The notes: generated by a model not told the origin, from the sequence alone. 8,911 nucleotides of DNA from Ruminococcaceae bacterium UBA2854 (GCA_002350765.1 DEFK01000008.1:52956-61866), one strand, 5' to 3'. Counted from the first letter of the stretch, positions 1-6,698 are shown. Numbers and translations: made by a program.

Positions 1-1188
1 AACGGCGAAGGCAAATGGGAAGTTGATTCATGGACAGATCAGCCCGCTACAGCTGTAGAAGGCACAACAGCTGCTCCTACAACAGCGGCTCCCACAACAG
101 CGGCTTCAGGTAACAGCTACACATACTACTTCGTTCCTAATGCTGATCACGTAACAGCAGGTTACACATTCAAGCTCAACGTCAACGATAGAGCAGGTAC
201 AACTTCCGAGTTCTGGCATCAGTTCACAATGACAAAGACTGATGATAAAGTTGACGGCGTAGCGGTTTATAAGGCTGAATTCACAGTTTCTTTCACAGAG
301 GCTAATGAAATCCAGTATCAGACTTGGAACGGCGATACTTGGGTTTCTGAGGTAGTTAAGAACGGTTCTTTAGCATCCTTCAACGAAAAGATCGTTAAGG
401 CTGACGGTACAGTAAGCGATTACAAGGTTGACGACCAGCAGGTTGACGCTACAGATATCATCGTTACTAATCCCGAGCCTACAACTACAGCTCCCGCTGA
501 TACTACAAAGACAGTAATCCTTGATTTAGGCGGAGTTTCAGGAATGACAGGTCAGTGGCGTGTATACACTTGGAATGACGACGAGACTGTTAAGAGATGG
601 TCTGACATCTACAACAGCCGCGCTCAGGTAGAGGATAACTTCCTCTTAGCTCATGTTTCCGATCACACAGCTGAGTTAAGCTGGAATGATAAGGTTGACG
701 CACAGACTGTTGATATTAAGGCTGCTAACAACACTACATATTACATCCTTAGCGAGAAGGACGGTAATAATAAGCATCTTGTTTCTACAACAGCTCCCAC
801 TACAGAAGCTCCTACAACAGAAGCTCCTACAGTAGAGCCTACAACAGCCGCTCCTACAGTAGCTCCTACAACAGCTGCTCCTACAACATCTGAAACATAT
901 ACATTTAAGTTCACAAACAACCAGAAATGGAGCAATGTATATGTATACGCTTGGAAAGACGGCGGCAGCAGCAACGCTGCTTGGCCCGGAGTTAAGCTTA
1001 CTGACAAGACAAGTAACGATTATGGTGAAGAACAGTACACTGTTACATTAGATACGACTTATACAAAGATGATCTTCTCTAACGGCAACGGCACACAGAC
1101 TGTAGACGTTACTATCGACCAGTCAAAGGCAGGCTACTATACTACAGGCGCGTATGACAACGGTAAGTTAGTAGTTGGTTCATGGTAA
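1..1188 (+). CDS. 3' end of a modular secreted starch-binding protein (CBM26-like C-terminus), 5'-truncated
   Basis: The frame is open from base 1, so the gene starts upstream of the window; 395 residues are visible. Residues 1-13 end in a Trp-rich strand (WEVDSW) that resembles the final strand of the last module (VVGSW), which suggests the tail of another such module. A Thr/Ala/Pro linker follows (about 14-37), then a beta-rich module (38-156), a short linker, a second module (about 170-262), a long TTEAPTT/TTAAPTT linker (263-298), and a last module (299-395). The last module carries the VYVYAW...AAWPG signature of CBM26 starch-binding domains, where aromatic residues stack on glucose units. 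No dockerin, LPXTG or SLH anchor is visible at the C-terminus. The catalytic part, if any (for example a GH13 amylase), is outside the window; an adherence protein without catalysis is equally possible. Codon choice (aca, gct, cct, ttc, aac) is unlike the neighbouring operon and suggests high expression. Confidence 0.85.
   Translation, partial: NGEGKWEVDSWTDQPATAVEGTTAAPTTAAPTTAASGNSYTYYFVPNADHVTAGYTFKLNVNDRAGTTSEFWHQFTMTKTDDKVDGVAVYKAEFTVSFTEANEIQYQTWNGDTWVSEVVKNGSLASFNEKIVKADGTVSDYKVDDQQVDATDIIVTNPEPTTTAPADTTKTVILDLGGVSGMTGQWRVYTWNDDETVKRWSDIYNSRAQVEDNFLLAHVSDHTAELSWNDKVDAQTVDIKAANNTTYYILSEKDGNNKHLVSTTAPTTEAPTTEAPTVEPTTAAPTVAPTTAAPTTSETYTFKFTNNQKWSNVYVYAWKDGGSSNAAWPGVKLTDKTSNDYGEEQYTVTLDTTYTKMIFSNGNGTQTVDVTIDQSKAGYYTTGAYDNGKLVVGSW
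778..896 (+). repeat. Degenerate 12-bp tandem repeat coding a Thr/Pro/Ala linker
   Basis: Units close to cctacaacagct recur about nine times and encode TTAAP/TTEAP/TVEP blocks between two modules. A shorter run of the same unit lies at 61-108. This is a flexible extracellular linker, possibly O-glycosylated, and a likely site of repeat-length variation between strains. Confidence 0.8.
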
Positions 1189-1241
1189 GCTTAATAATAT
1201 TCTGAAAGCTATTTCGGATTATTTATAATTAAATAGAATTT

Positions 1242-1269
1242 ACTCCGCGGCTTCTGCCGCGGAGTTTTT
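1242..1269 (+). terminator. Intrinsic terminator of the starch-binding protein gene
   Basis: A 10-bp GC-rich stem (arms 1242-1251 and 1256-1265) is closed by a TTCT loop and followed by a run of five T. It lies about 55 bases after the stop codon and separates this gene from the next promoter. Confidence 0.92.
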
Positions 1270-1281
1270 CTCGTTTTATAC

Positions 1282-1309
1282 TTGTTTATAACGAAAAATA
1301 TGTTATAAT
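1282..1309 (+). promoter_or_regulatory. Sigma-A promoter of the cyclase-HAD-queH-exchanger operon
   Basis: The -35 box is TTGTTT (1282-1287) and the -10 box TATAAT (1304-1309), with a 16-base spacer. The predicted start is near 1316, which gives a leader of about 30 bases before the first ATG. It lies directly after the preceding terminator. Confidence 0.75.
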
Positions 1310-1344
1310 TACTTTATATGATTTAATTGGAAGGTTGTGGAAAA

Positions 1345-1938
1345 ATGATTATTTACGATATAAGCAGGAGCATTCCCGAGACTCCGCCCTATGAGGGTGA
1401 TCCCGAGACCAAGCTCGATATTATAGAGTCGATGGAAAACGGCGATATGTATAATCTTTCCGCGTTTTCTATGAGCAGCCATACCGCGACGCATATAGAC
1501 GCGCCGTACCATTTCGACGAAGAGGGTAAGAAGATAGACGAGATACGTCTCGCGGTATTCTACGGTAAGTGTACCGTGGTTGAAACCGACCGTATTTTAA
1601 CGGGCGAGGATATGGAGGAGATTATTCCGAAATGCCGTAAACGCCTTTTGATCCGCGGAAACGGTATGGGATATATCGAGTCCTCCGCGGCTCAGGTTAT
1701 AGCCGACAGCAATATCGTTCTCGTTGGCACCGACGCGGAGTCGATCGCCGCGCCGTTTGACGAATATCGTACCCACCGTATACTCGCCTTAAACGATAAG
1801 GTTATCCTCGAAAACCTCGACCTGGAGGATATAAACGGCGGAAGCGACTATACTCTGTCCGCTTTCCCGATAAGGCTCGACGGGCTCGAGGCGGCTCCGT
1901 GCCGAGCGATACTTTTTGAACAGGAAAAGGGATTTTAA
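1345..1938 (+). CDS. Cyclase family protein (kynurenine formamidase-like metal-dependent hydrolase)
   Basis: A 197-residue protein of the cyclase/amidohydrolase family (PF04199). The metal-binding signature HTATHIDAPYHF lies at residues 46-57 (His46, His50, Asp52, His56). The family's C-terminal pattern is also present: His144, the ENLDL segment with Glu156, then GG.DY.LSAFPIRLDGLEAAPCRAI. Relatives hydrolyse N-formylkynurenine or cyclic amides and esters, but the substrate here cannot be told from sequence, and no tryptophan-catabolism gene is nearby. The start is ATG 1345, because GGAAGG at 1329-1334 sits at the right distance; a TTG 18 bases upstream is in frame but would overlap that ribosome site. 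It is the first gene of a four-gene operon, and its stop TAA shares one base with the next ATG (TAATG), which points to translational coupling. Confidence 0.88.
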   Translation: MIIYDISRSIPETPPYEGDPETKLDIIESMENGDMYNLSAFSMSSHTATHIDAPYHFDEEGKKIDEIRLAVFYGKCTVVETDRILTGEDMEEIIPKCRKRLLIRGNGMGYIESSAAQVIADSNIVLVGTDAESIAAPFDEYRTHRILALNDKVILENLDLEDINGGSDYTLSAFPIRLDGLEAAPCRAILFEQEKGF

Positions 1939-2597
1939 TGAGTTATAAGCTTGTTGTTTTTGACCTCGACGGAACGCTTGTAAATTCGCTTAAGGATTTA
2001 GCGATCGCCGTTAACGAGGGATTGAAAAAAGCGGGATTGCCCGTTTATGAAGTTGAGAAATATAAAATGTTCGTCGGCAACGGACGTGAAAAGCTCGTGG
2101 AGCGCGCTATGGGTGAAAACTACGAGGATGTAAAACTGCGCGATATCGTAAGAGATACGTTCGACAGCTTTTATAAGGAGCATTGTAACGATAACACCGA
2201 GGCGTACGCGGGTTGCGATAAAATGCTTTCGTCGTTAAAAAACGCGGGAATAAAAACCGCCGTGCTCTCGAACAAGCCTGACGAATTTGTAAACGCGATT
2301 CTTACTAAGCTTTACCCCCTGCATAAATTCGATATAGCCTGGGGTAAAAAGCCCGAGTATCCTACTAAGCCGAACCCCGAGGCGCTAAACGCTATTGTTG
2401 AAAACTTAGGCGTAAAAAAGAGCGAGTGCCTTTATATCGGCGACAGCGACGTCGATATCTTTACCGCAAATAACGCGGGAGTGGATATGATAGGCGTTGA
2501 GTGGGGCTTCCGCGGAAGAAAGGAGCTCGCCGACGCGGGCGCGCCTTTTATCGCGAGAACCGCCGACGAGGTTTTGGAGTATATTTATGAAAACTAA
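1938..2597 (+). CDS. HAD-superfamily phosphatase, phosphoglycolate phosphatase-like
   Basis: A 219-residue cytoplasmic hydrolase with all four HAD motifs: DLDGT (nucleophile Asp9, acid/base Asp11), LSNK with Ser111, Lys144 in KPNP, and GDSDVD (Asp169, Asp173) for Mg2+. A helical cap lies between motifs I and II (about residues 15-90), as in subfamily IA enzymes such as Gph and PgmB. Length is typical of the family. Substrate is uncertain: 2-phosphoglycolate is the usual annotation, but other small phosphate esters, including sugar phosphates or pyrophosphate, are possible. AAGGGA at 1927-1932 is the ribosome site, inside the end of the upstream gene. The gene overlaps the cyclase gene by one base and queH by 11 bases. 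Confidence 0.9.
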   Translation: MSYKLVVFDLDGTLVNSLKDLAIAVNEGLKKAGLPVYEVEKYKMFVGNGREKLVERAMGENYEDVKLRDIVRDTFDSFYKEHCNDNTEAYAGCDKMLSSLKNAGIKTAVLSNKPDEFVNAILTKLYPLHKFDIAWGKKPEYPTKPNPEALNAIVENLGVKKSECLYIGDSDVDIFTANNAGVDMIGVEWGFRGRKELADAGAPFIARTADEVLEYIYEN

Positions 2598-3183
2598 CGC
2601 CCAAAAAGAAATGGATAATCTAATCGAAAATCTCGATACCGTTCCGACGCTTCTGATACACGCGTGCTGCGCGCCGTGTTCAAGCTACGTTATCGAATAT
2701 TTGTCGAATTATTTTCATATAAATATCCTGTATTATAACCCCAATATTACGAACCCCGAGGAGTATAATTACCGACTCTCGGAGGAAGAAAGACTGATTA
2801 ACGAAATGCCCGTTAAATACCCCGTAAAGCTTATAAAAGGGGAGTATAACCCTGACTGTTATCTTGACGCGGTTAAGGGCTTAGAGAGCGAGCCTGAGGG
2901 CGGAAAGCGCTGTCTTAAATGCTTCGAGCTCCGCTTACGCGAGGCGGCGAAAAAATGCAGGGAAATCGGCGCGGATTATTTCTTGACCACGCTGACGATT
3001 TCACCACTCAAGAACGCCGAAAACATTAACGAAATCGGCGAAAAAATCGCGTCCGAGTACGGTGTTAAATACCTGCCCTCGGATTTTAAGAAGAAAAACG
3101 GATACAAACGCTCGATAGAGCTGTCACGTGAATACGACCTTTACCGCCAGAATTACTGCGGTTGCGTATTCTCACGGAAATAG
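2587..3183 (+). CDS. queH: Epoxyqueuosine reductase QueH
   Basis: A 198-residue protein of the QueH (formerly DUF208) family. It reduces epoxyqueuosine to queuosine in tRNA, the last step of queuosine synthesis, and is the non-cobalamin alternative to QueG. The diagnostic cysteines are present: HACCAPC (Cys27, Cys28, Cys31), CLKC (Cys109, Cys112) and YCGC (Cys191, Cys193). In characterised members such cysteines bind an Fe-S cluster and a further iron or form the redox pair. The start is ATG 2587, with GGAG at 2576-2579 seven bases upstream; it overlaps the end of the HAD gene by 11 bases. In-frame upstream codons would read through HAD coding sequence and are not supported. No other queuosine gene (queC/D/E/F, tgt, queA) is in view, so the organism either makes preQ1 elsewhere or salvages precursors. 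Confidence 0.93.
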   Translation: MKTNAQKEMDNLIENLDTVPTLLIHACCAPCSSYVIEYLSNYFHINILYYNPNITNPEEYNYRLSEEERLINEMPVKYPVKLIKGEYNPDCYLDAVKGLESEPEGGKRCLKCFELRLREAAKKCREIGADYFLTTLTISPLKNAENINEIGEKIASEYGVKYLPSDFKKKNGYKRSIELSREYDLYRQNYCGCVFSRK

Positions 3184-3196
3184 ATTCGGAGGAATT

Positions 3197-4174
3197 ATGG
3201 AAAGCTTTTTAATGTATTTTTTGTTTGTTGTCGGACTTGTTCTGATAATTAAGGGCGGCGACTTTTTCGTAGACGCGGCGGTATGGTTCGCCGAGGTATC
3301 GGGAATACCGCATTTTATCGTAGGCGCTACTATCGTAGGCTTCGCTACGTCCTTACCCGAAATTCTCGTTTCGGTAATCGCGGCGGCTCAGGGAAGTCCC
3401 GAGGGAGTGCAAATGGCGACAGGTAACGCCATAGGCTCGGTAACGGCTAATACGGGACTGATACTTGGAATAAGCCTTCTGTTTATGCCGATGGCGATTC
3501 GGATACGCGAGTATTTCCCTAAGATTGGCCTGCTTATGCTTTCGATAGCCGTGATATGGATATTCGGAATGTTATTTGGCGAGATTTCGATAGTCGCCTC
3601 GATTGTCCTCGTTATACTTTTCGGATTGTTTATCTACGAAAATATCCGCTCGGCTAAGAAAAACCTCTCCGCCCAATCCGATGAAGCGGCGATTAATAGG
3701 GAAGAGGTTACAAAAGCCGTAGTCGCTAAGAAGATTTTTATGTTCGTTATCGGTTGCGCGGGAATTATAATCGGCTCACAGCTGCTCGTTGATAACGGCT
3801 CGGCTATAGCCGCGTCGCTCGGCGTTCCGACGCGAATTATAAGTATCTCCGCCGTAGCGATAGGAACCTCGCTCCCCGAGCTCGTTACGACAATTTCGGC
3901 TATTACGAAGAAACAGGCTTCTCTCTCGGTAGGCAATATCCTAGGCTCGAATATTATAGATTTAACTATAGTTCTCCCGCCGTGTATGCTCGCTTACGGA
4001 AAGCCTATGCCTGTTGAGCAGGCGACGCTGTTCGTGGATTTACCCGTGTTATTAGCGATATCGCTTATATGCTTTGTGCCGACGTTCTTTACGAAAAAAT
4101 TTGCCCGCTGGCAGGGAGTAGCCCTCCTGCTCGGATATATAGCGTATATCGCTTATACATTTGTATTTCATTAA
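3197..4174 (+). CDS. CaCA-family calcium/sodium (cation/Ca2+) antiporter, YrbG-like
   Basis: A 325-residue polytopic membrane protein with the two inverted alpha repeats of the CaCA family. The first has GFATSLPE (Glu55) followed by GNAIGS..AN (Asn85). The second has AIGTSLPE (Glu228) followed by GNILGSNIID (Asp255). The glutamates and the Asn/Asp pair match the positions that bind Na+ and Ca2+ in the archaeal NCX_Mj structure (from memory of that family). About ten hydrophobic segments are visible, with a charged cytoplasmic loop around residues 150-178. It probably exports Ca2+ using Na+ or H+ entry. The start is ATG 3197, with GGAGG at 3188-3192 just upstream; an in-frame start 69 bases earlier lies inside queH. 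It is the last gene of the operon, 13 bases after queH. Confidence 0.92.
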   Translation: MESFLMYFLFVVGLVLIIKGGDFFVDAAVWFAEVSGIPHFIVGATIVGFATSLPEILVSVIAAAQGSPEGVQMATGNAIGSVTANTGLILGISLLFMPMAIRIREYFPKIGLLMLSIAVIWIFGMLFGEISIVASIVLVILFGLFIYENIRSAKKNLSAQSDEAAINREEVTKAVVAKKIFMFVIGCAGIIIGSQLLVDNGSAIAASLGVPTRIISISAVAIGTSLPELVTTISAITKKQASLSVGNILGSNIIDLTIVLPPCMLAYGKPMPVEQATLFVDLPVLLAISLICFVPTFFTKKFARWQGVALLLGYIAYIAYTFVFH

Positions 4175-4188
4175 AACCTTATATAAAC

Positions 4189-4227
4189 AACAAGGTCGGA
4201 AGCAATCGCTTCCGACTTTGTTATTTT
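4189..4227 (+). terminator. Intrinsic terminator of the four-gene operon
   Basis: A 15-bp stem (arms 4189-4203 and 4208-4222, one G-T pair) has a four-base AATC loop and is followed by TTATTTT. It lies 14 bases after the exchanger stop codon. Confidence 0.93.
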
Positions 4228-4274
4228 GCACAAATATAATGTCCTATTTTTGGTGAGTATTTTTTATAAAAGTG

Positions 4275-4283
4275 TGGTAGAAT
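4275..4283 (+). promoter_or_regulatory. Extended -10 promoter of the predicted small RNA
   Basis: TGGTAGAAT at 4275-4283 is an extended -10 element (TGn followed by TAGAAT). No good -35 box is seen at 16-18 bases; a TTGGTG at 4250-4255 is too far away. The predicted start, 4289-4290, falls exactly on the first pair of the closing helix of the RNA below, which supports both calls. Confidence 0.5.
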
Positions 4284-4288
4284 ATAAG

Positions 4289-4492
4289 TGCCAAATAATA
4301 TAACAAATAAATATTTATAATGTAGTAACTGCATATTATATGGAGTAGTGTTTTTATTTTACATAAAAACGCTTGGCTTCATTATATTCTGCTACTCTTT
4401 TTATGTAGTTTACTACGAATAGTGTTATATTGTTTGGCGACAATCGGAGCTATGTGTTTTTTGGCGTATAGCTTCGGCTGTACGCTTTTTTT
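4289..4492 (+). ncRNA. Predicted structured small RNA with 6S-like architecture
   Basis: Arms 4289-4305 and 4423-4439 form a continuous 17-bp helix in which two G-U pairs (4296/4432, 4289/4439) replace Watson-Crick pairs, as expected for an RNA stem. Inside is a central bubble (21 bases on the 5' side, 12 on the 3' side). A 9-bp helix follows (4327-4335 with 4402-4410), then an internal loop, a second helix (4342-4350 with 4390-4398), and an apical hairpin with T-rich and A-rich arms (4351-4357 with 4363-4369). A closed duplex with a large central bubble and an irregular apical arm is the shape of 6S RNA, the RNA-polymerase-binding regulator. On the 3' side a GTAG-TTTA-CTAC hairpin (4405-4416) could form instead, like the rearrangement known in 6S RNA. 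The core is about 150 bases, slightly short for 6S, and an intrinsic terminator follows. Alternatives are a cis-acting leader of the downstream gene or a MITE. Confidence 0.55.
4464..4492 (+). terminator. UUCG-capped terminator, with a competing upstream hairpin
   Basis: A 9-bp stem (arms 4464-4472 and 4477-4485, one G-T pair) with a TTCG tetraloop runs directly into seven T. It fits the 3' end of the predicted small RNA. The 5' arm and loop (4465-4476) can instead pair with 4445-4456 in a 12-bp helix, which would remove the terminator. Confidence 0.85.
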
Positions 4493-4496
4493 ATTT

Positions 4497-4543
4497 GCCT
4501 TCTCCTTGAGGAGAAGGTGTCACCATAGGTGACGGATGAGGTG
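4497..4543 (+). repeat. REP-like intergenic element with two adjacent hairpins
   Basis: CCTTCTCC-TTGA-GGAGAAGG (4498-4517) is followed at once by GTCACC-ATA-GGTGAC (4519-4533) and the tail GGATGAGGTG. I recall closely similar bipartite elements scattered in intergenic regions of gut Clostridia, so this is probably one copy of a dispersed family. It sits in the leader of the next gene, 12 bases before its ribosome site, and has no T-tract, so it is not a standard terminator. Confidence 0.6.
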
Positions 4544-4568
4544 TTAATTATTTTAAGGAGGAAAAGAA

Positions 4569-5354
4569 ATGAAAAAAGTAATATCAATTGTTTTAAGCGT
4601 TGTATTATTAGCGTCAGTTTTGTTTATAAGCTTTACAGCTGATGCGGCAGGATGGTTGTCCTATGCCAGAACTGTACATCTGGATGAAATGTTTTCTGAT
4701 GAACTAACTGAAAGCGGATATTATGATGAAAAATCTTGGTATGATGAGTATTATGATGTGTTTAAGTTTACTGTACCGGTTAAAGGGAAAGTTAATCTAA
4801 GGATTGAATGTGAAGAGAATATGGTAAAATATTCCAATTATTATATATATAGCTCAAAAAATATAGATGATTCAATTTGGGAAGGAGATTCATATTGGGG
4901 AAATGATAAAGTAGCTCATGGTTACAGTAGTGGACGTGGAGTGTATTATGACGAATGGGCTATTTCTTTATCAGCAGGTTCATACTACTTAGTTGTAGGT
5001 AGTACTGACAATTATCTGAATGTTACTTCAGATTATATTTTGGCTTTTACGCCTTCTTTTTCAAATACTTCAATAAATTCTTTAAGCGGAAAAAACAACG
5101 CATTCAAAGTAAAATGGAAAAGAGCGAGCGGAGTAGATGGATATCACATTCAATATAGTTTAAATAAGAATATGAAATCAGCAAAAAAAGTTACTGTAAA
5201 CAAACAATCTACTGTTTCAAAAACAGTTAAAAAATTAAGAAATAAAAAAAAGTATTATGTTCGTGTAAGAACATATAAAAAGATGAAAGTCGAAGGTGTT
5301 AACCACACTTATTATGGTAAATGGTCGACTAAAAAAACAGTTAAAACAAAGTAA
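4569..5354 (+). CDS. Secreted protein with PPC-like and fibronectin type III domains
   Basis: A 261-residue protein with a clear signal peptide: basic MKK, hydrophobic core, and a probable cut after ADA at residue 26. Residues about 30-160 resemble bacterial pre-peptidase C-terminal (PPC) beta domains, with the pattern YYDVFKFTVP...LSAGSYYLVVG...DYILAF, and are rich in Tyr, Asp and Ser. Residues about 164-261 form a fibronectin type III-like domain (FKVKWKRASGVDGYHIQYS ... YYVRVRTYK) with many lysines. No enzyme motif and no sortase or SLH anchor is seen; a substrate-, wall- or host-contact role is inferred. The ribosome site is AAGGAGG (4555-4561), seven bases before the ATG. The gene is much richer in A/T than the operon to its left, and its best promoter candidate is the one before the small RNA, since none is clear in 4493-4555. 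Confidence 0.8.
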   Translation: MKKVISIVLSVVLLASVLFISFTADAAGWLSYARTVHLDEMFSDELTESGYYDEKSWYDEYYDVFKFTVPVKGKVNLRIECEENMVKYSNYYIYSSKNIDDSIWEGDSYWGNDKVAHGYSSGRGVYYDEWAISLSAGSYYLVVGSTDNYLNVTSDYILAFTPSFSNTSINSLSGKNNAFKVKWKRASGVDGYHIQYSLNKNMKSAKKVTVNKQSTVSKTVKKLRNKKKYYVRVRTYKKMKVEGVNHTYYGKWSTKKTVKTK

Positions 5355-5373
5355 AAAAATGATCGAGGGAAAT

Positions 5374-6690
5374 ATGAAATATTTGATTAAGTCAGTAATA
5401 ATGCTTGTTCTTATTAGCACTTTTGTTGGTAATATGATTGTAACAAGTGCGCAAGAAGAAACTGTTTTAAAAAGTGGAAACTATGAGTATACTATTCTCG
5501 AGGATAATACTGTAGAAATAACGAGGTATATCGGTAAAGAATCAGAGGTAGTTGTCCCCTCAAATATAGATGGTATGGAAGTTACAAGTATTGGTTCTTT
5601 CGCATTTAGTTATTGCGATGAAATAACGTACGTAATAGTTTCAAATGGTGTTAAAAGAATCGCTGATTATGCGTTTAATCTTTGCGTAAAATTAAAAGAG
5701 ATTTGTTTTTCAGATTCAGTGACGTATATTGATTTCGGGGCATTCTCAAATTGTCAATTATTATCGAAGGTGGATTTGCCGAAAAACCTTGAGGTGATAG
5801 AATCGTATGCTTTTGGTGGATGTAAGAGTTTAGAAAGTGTTACAATTCCTGATCACGTAGTATCAATAAAGCGCTACGCTTTCGAAAGTGAAAAGTTAAC
5901 TAAAGTATTTATACCTAAAAATGTAAAGGAAATCGCTTCCGGTGCTTTTGCCTGTTGTACAGCTCTTGAAAGTATAAGCGTAGATAATAACAATGAGTTT
6001 TATACTTCAAAAGATGGGGTATTATATAATAAAAGCTTAGATACACTTGTACAATATCCATCTGGTAAAGAAAACAAAGAATACAGGATACCGGATGGAA
6101 TTAAAAATGTTTTGTGTGGCTCTGTTTATTGTAAAGCTCTTAAAAAGATAATAATACCTAAGAGCATAATTAATATTGAATCATCTGAGGAAGGAACGAA
6201 ATATTGTCTTGATTGGTATTATTATTGGGGAATGAATAATTCTACAGAAATAGAAGGTAAGACTTTTTCTTATATTACGCCAGTTTTAGCACCCACTTTA
6301 TCAACAGACATATATGGCTATCCATATACTTATGCCGAACAGTATTTTGGAAAAAGATTGAATTTGTTGGAAAAGAAAAACAATACGCTAACTACGAAAT
6401 CAAATTCTTGTTTTATAAAAGCCAAAAAGCTTAAATCCAAAAAACAGACCGTTAAGCCTATTGCTATTAAAAACGCTCAGGGTACTATAAAGGTAACTAA
6501 GGTTAAAAGCGGTACTACGGCTAAGATTTATAAGAAGATTAAAGTCAACTCAAAAACAGGTGCTATTACCTTTAAGAAAGGTAAGTATGCTAAGAAAACC
6601 TATAAGATAAGGTTGAAAATTACAGTATCGGGCAACTCGACTTATAAATCAAAGACGCTTTATAAAGCAGTAAAAGTAAGATTTAAATAG
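5374..6690 (+). CDS. Secreted BspA-type leucine-rich repeat protein with lysine-rich C-terminal module
   Basis: A 438-residue protein with a signal peptide (probable cut after TSA, residue 26). Residues about 66-268 hold BspA-type repeats (LRR_5), each of the form VTSIGSFAFSYCDEITYVIV: I..I...AF..C..L..I.IP. Such proteins are surface adhesins or binding proteins. Residues about 270-345 are an irregular Tyr-rich stretch. The last 91 residues contain about 28 lysines in an Ig-like beta pattern (KAKKLKSKKQTVKP ... TYKIRLKITVSGN), a module often repeated in surface proteins of gut Clostridia and possibly binding anionic wall polymers. The start is ATG 5374, because GAGGGA (5365-5370) is correctly placed; an ATG at 5359 is in frame but has no ribosome site. 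It lies 19 bases after the previous gene and is probably cotranscribed with it. Confidence 0.85.
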   Translation: MKYLIKSVIMLVLISTFVGNMIVTSAQEETVLKSGNYEYTILEDNTVEITRYIGKESEVVVPSNIDGMEVTSIGSFAFSYCDEITYVIVSNGVKRIADYAFNLCVKLKEICFSDSVTYIDFGAFSNCQLLSKVDLPKNLEVIESYAFGGCKSLESVTIPDHVVSIKRYAFESEKLTKVFIPKNVKEIASGAFACCTALESISVDNNNEFYTSKDGVLYNKSLDTLVQYPSGKENKEYRIPDGIKNVLCGSVYCKALKKIIIPKSIINIESSEEGTKYCLDWYYYWGMNNSTEIEGKTFSYITPVLAPTLSTDIYGYPYTYAEQYFGKRLNLLEKKNNTLTTKSNSCFIKAKKLKSKKQTVKPIAIKNAQGTIKVTKVKSGTTAKIYKKIKVNSKTGAITFKKGKYAKKTYKIRLKITVSGNSTYKSKTLYKAVKVRFK

Positions 6691-6698
6691 CAAAACAA

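Noticed and set aside
741..1007. Minus-strand open frame opposite the Thr/Pro linker
   Set aside because: It is low-complexity Val/Ala/Gly translation of the linker repeats, with no ribosome site; the plus-strand frame is clearly the real one.
1327..1344. TTG start extending the cyclase protein by six residues
   Set aside because: It lies on the Shine-Dalgarno sequence that serves ATG 1345, and the extension is not typical of the family.
1309..1512. Minus-strand open frame across the start of the cyclase gene
   Set aside because: It overlaps the promoter and start of a well-supported gene, and the protein has no recognisable features.
2497..2586. Upstream extension of QueH into the HAD gene
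   Set aside because: ATG 2587 has a properly placed GGAG, and the protein from there matches the family length; the extension is an Arg/Ser-rich out-of-frame reading of the HAD gene.
3128..3196. Upstream extension of the exchanger into queH
   Set aside because: GGAGG directly before ATG 3197 and a membrane segment beginning right after that ATG fix the start.
3634..3936. Minus-strand open frame inside the exchanger gene
   Set aside because: It is a shadow of a conserved membrane-protein gene, with no start signals.
4288..4441. MITE with 17-bp terminal inverted repeats
   Set aside because: The arms match only with G-U pairs, no target-site duplication is visible, and the left arm coincides with a promoter start; an RNA structure explains it better, though genome copy number would settle it.
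5296..5373. Longer N-terminus for the LRR protein, or a start at 5359
   Set aside because: The extension would place charged residues before the signal peptide and overlap the previous gene; only ATG 5374 has a ribosome site.
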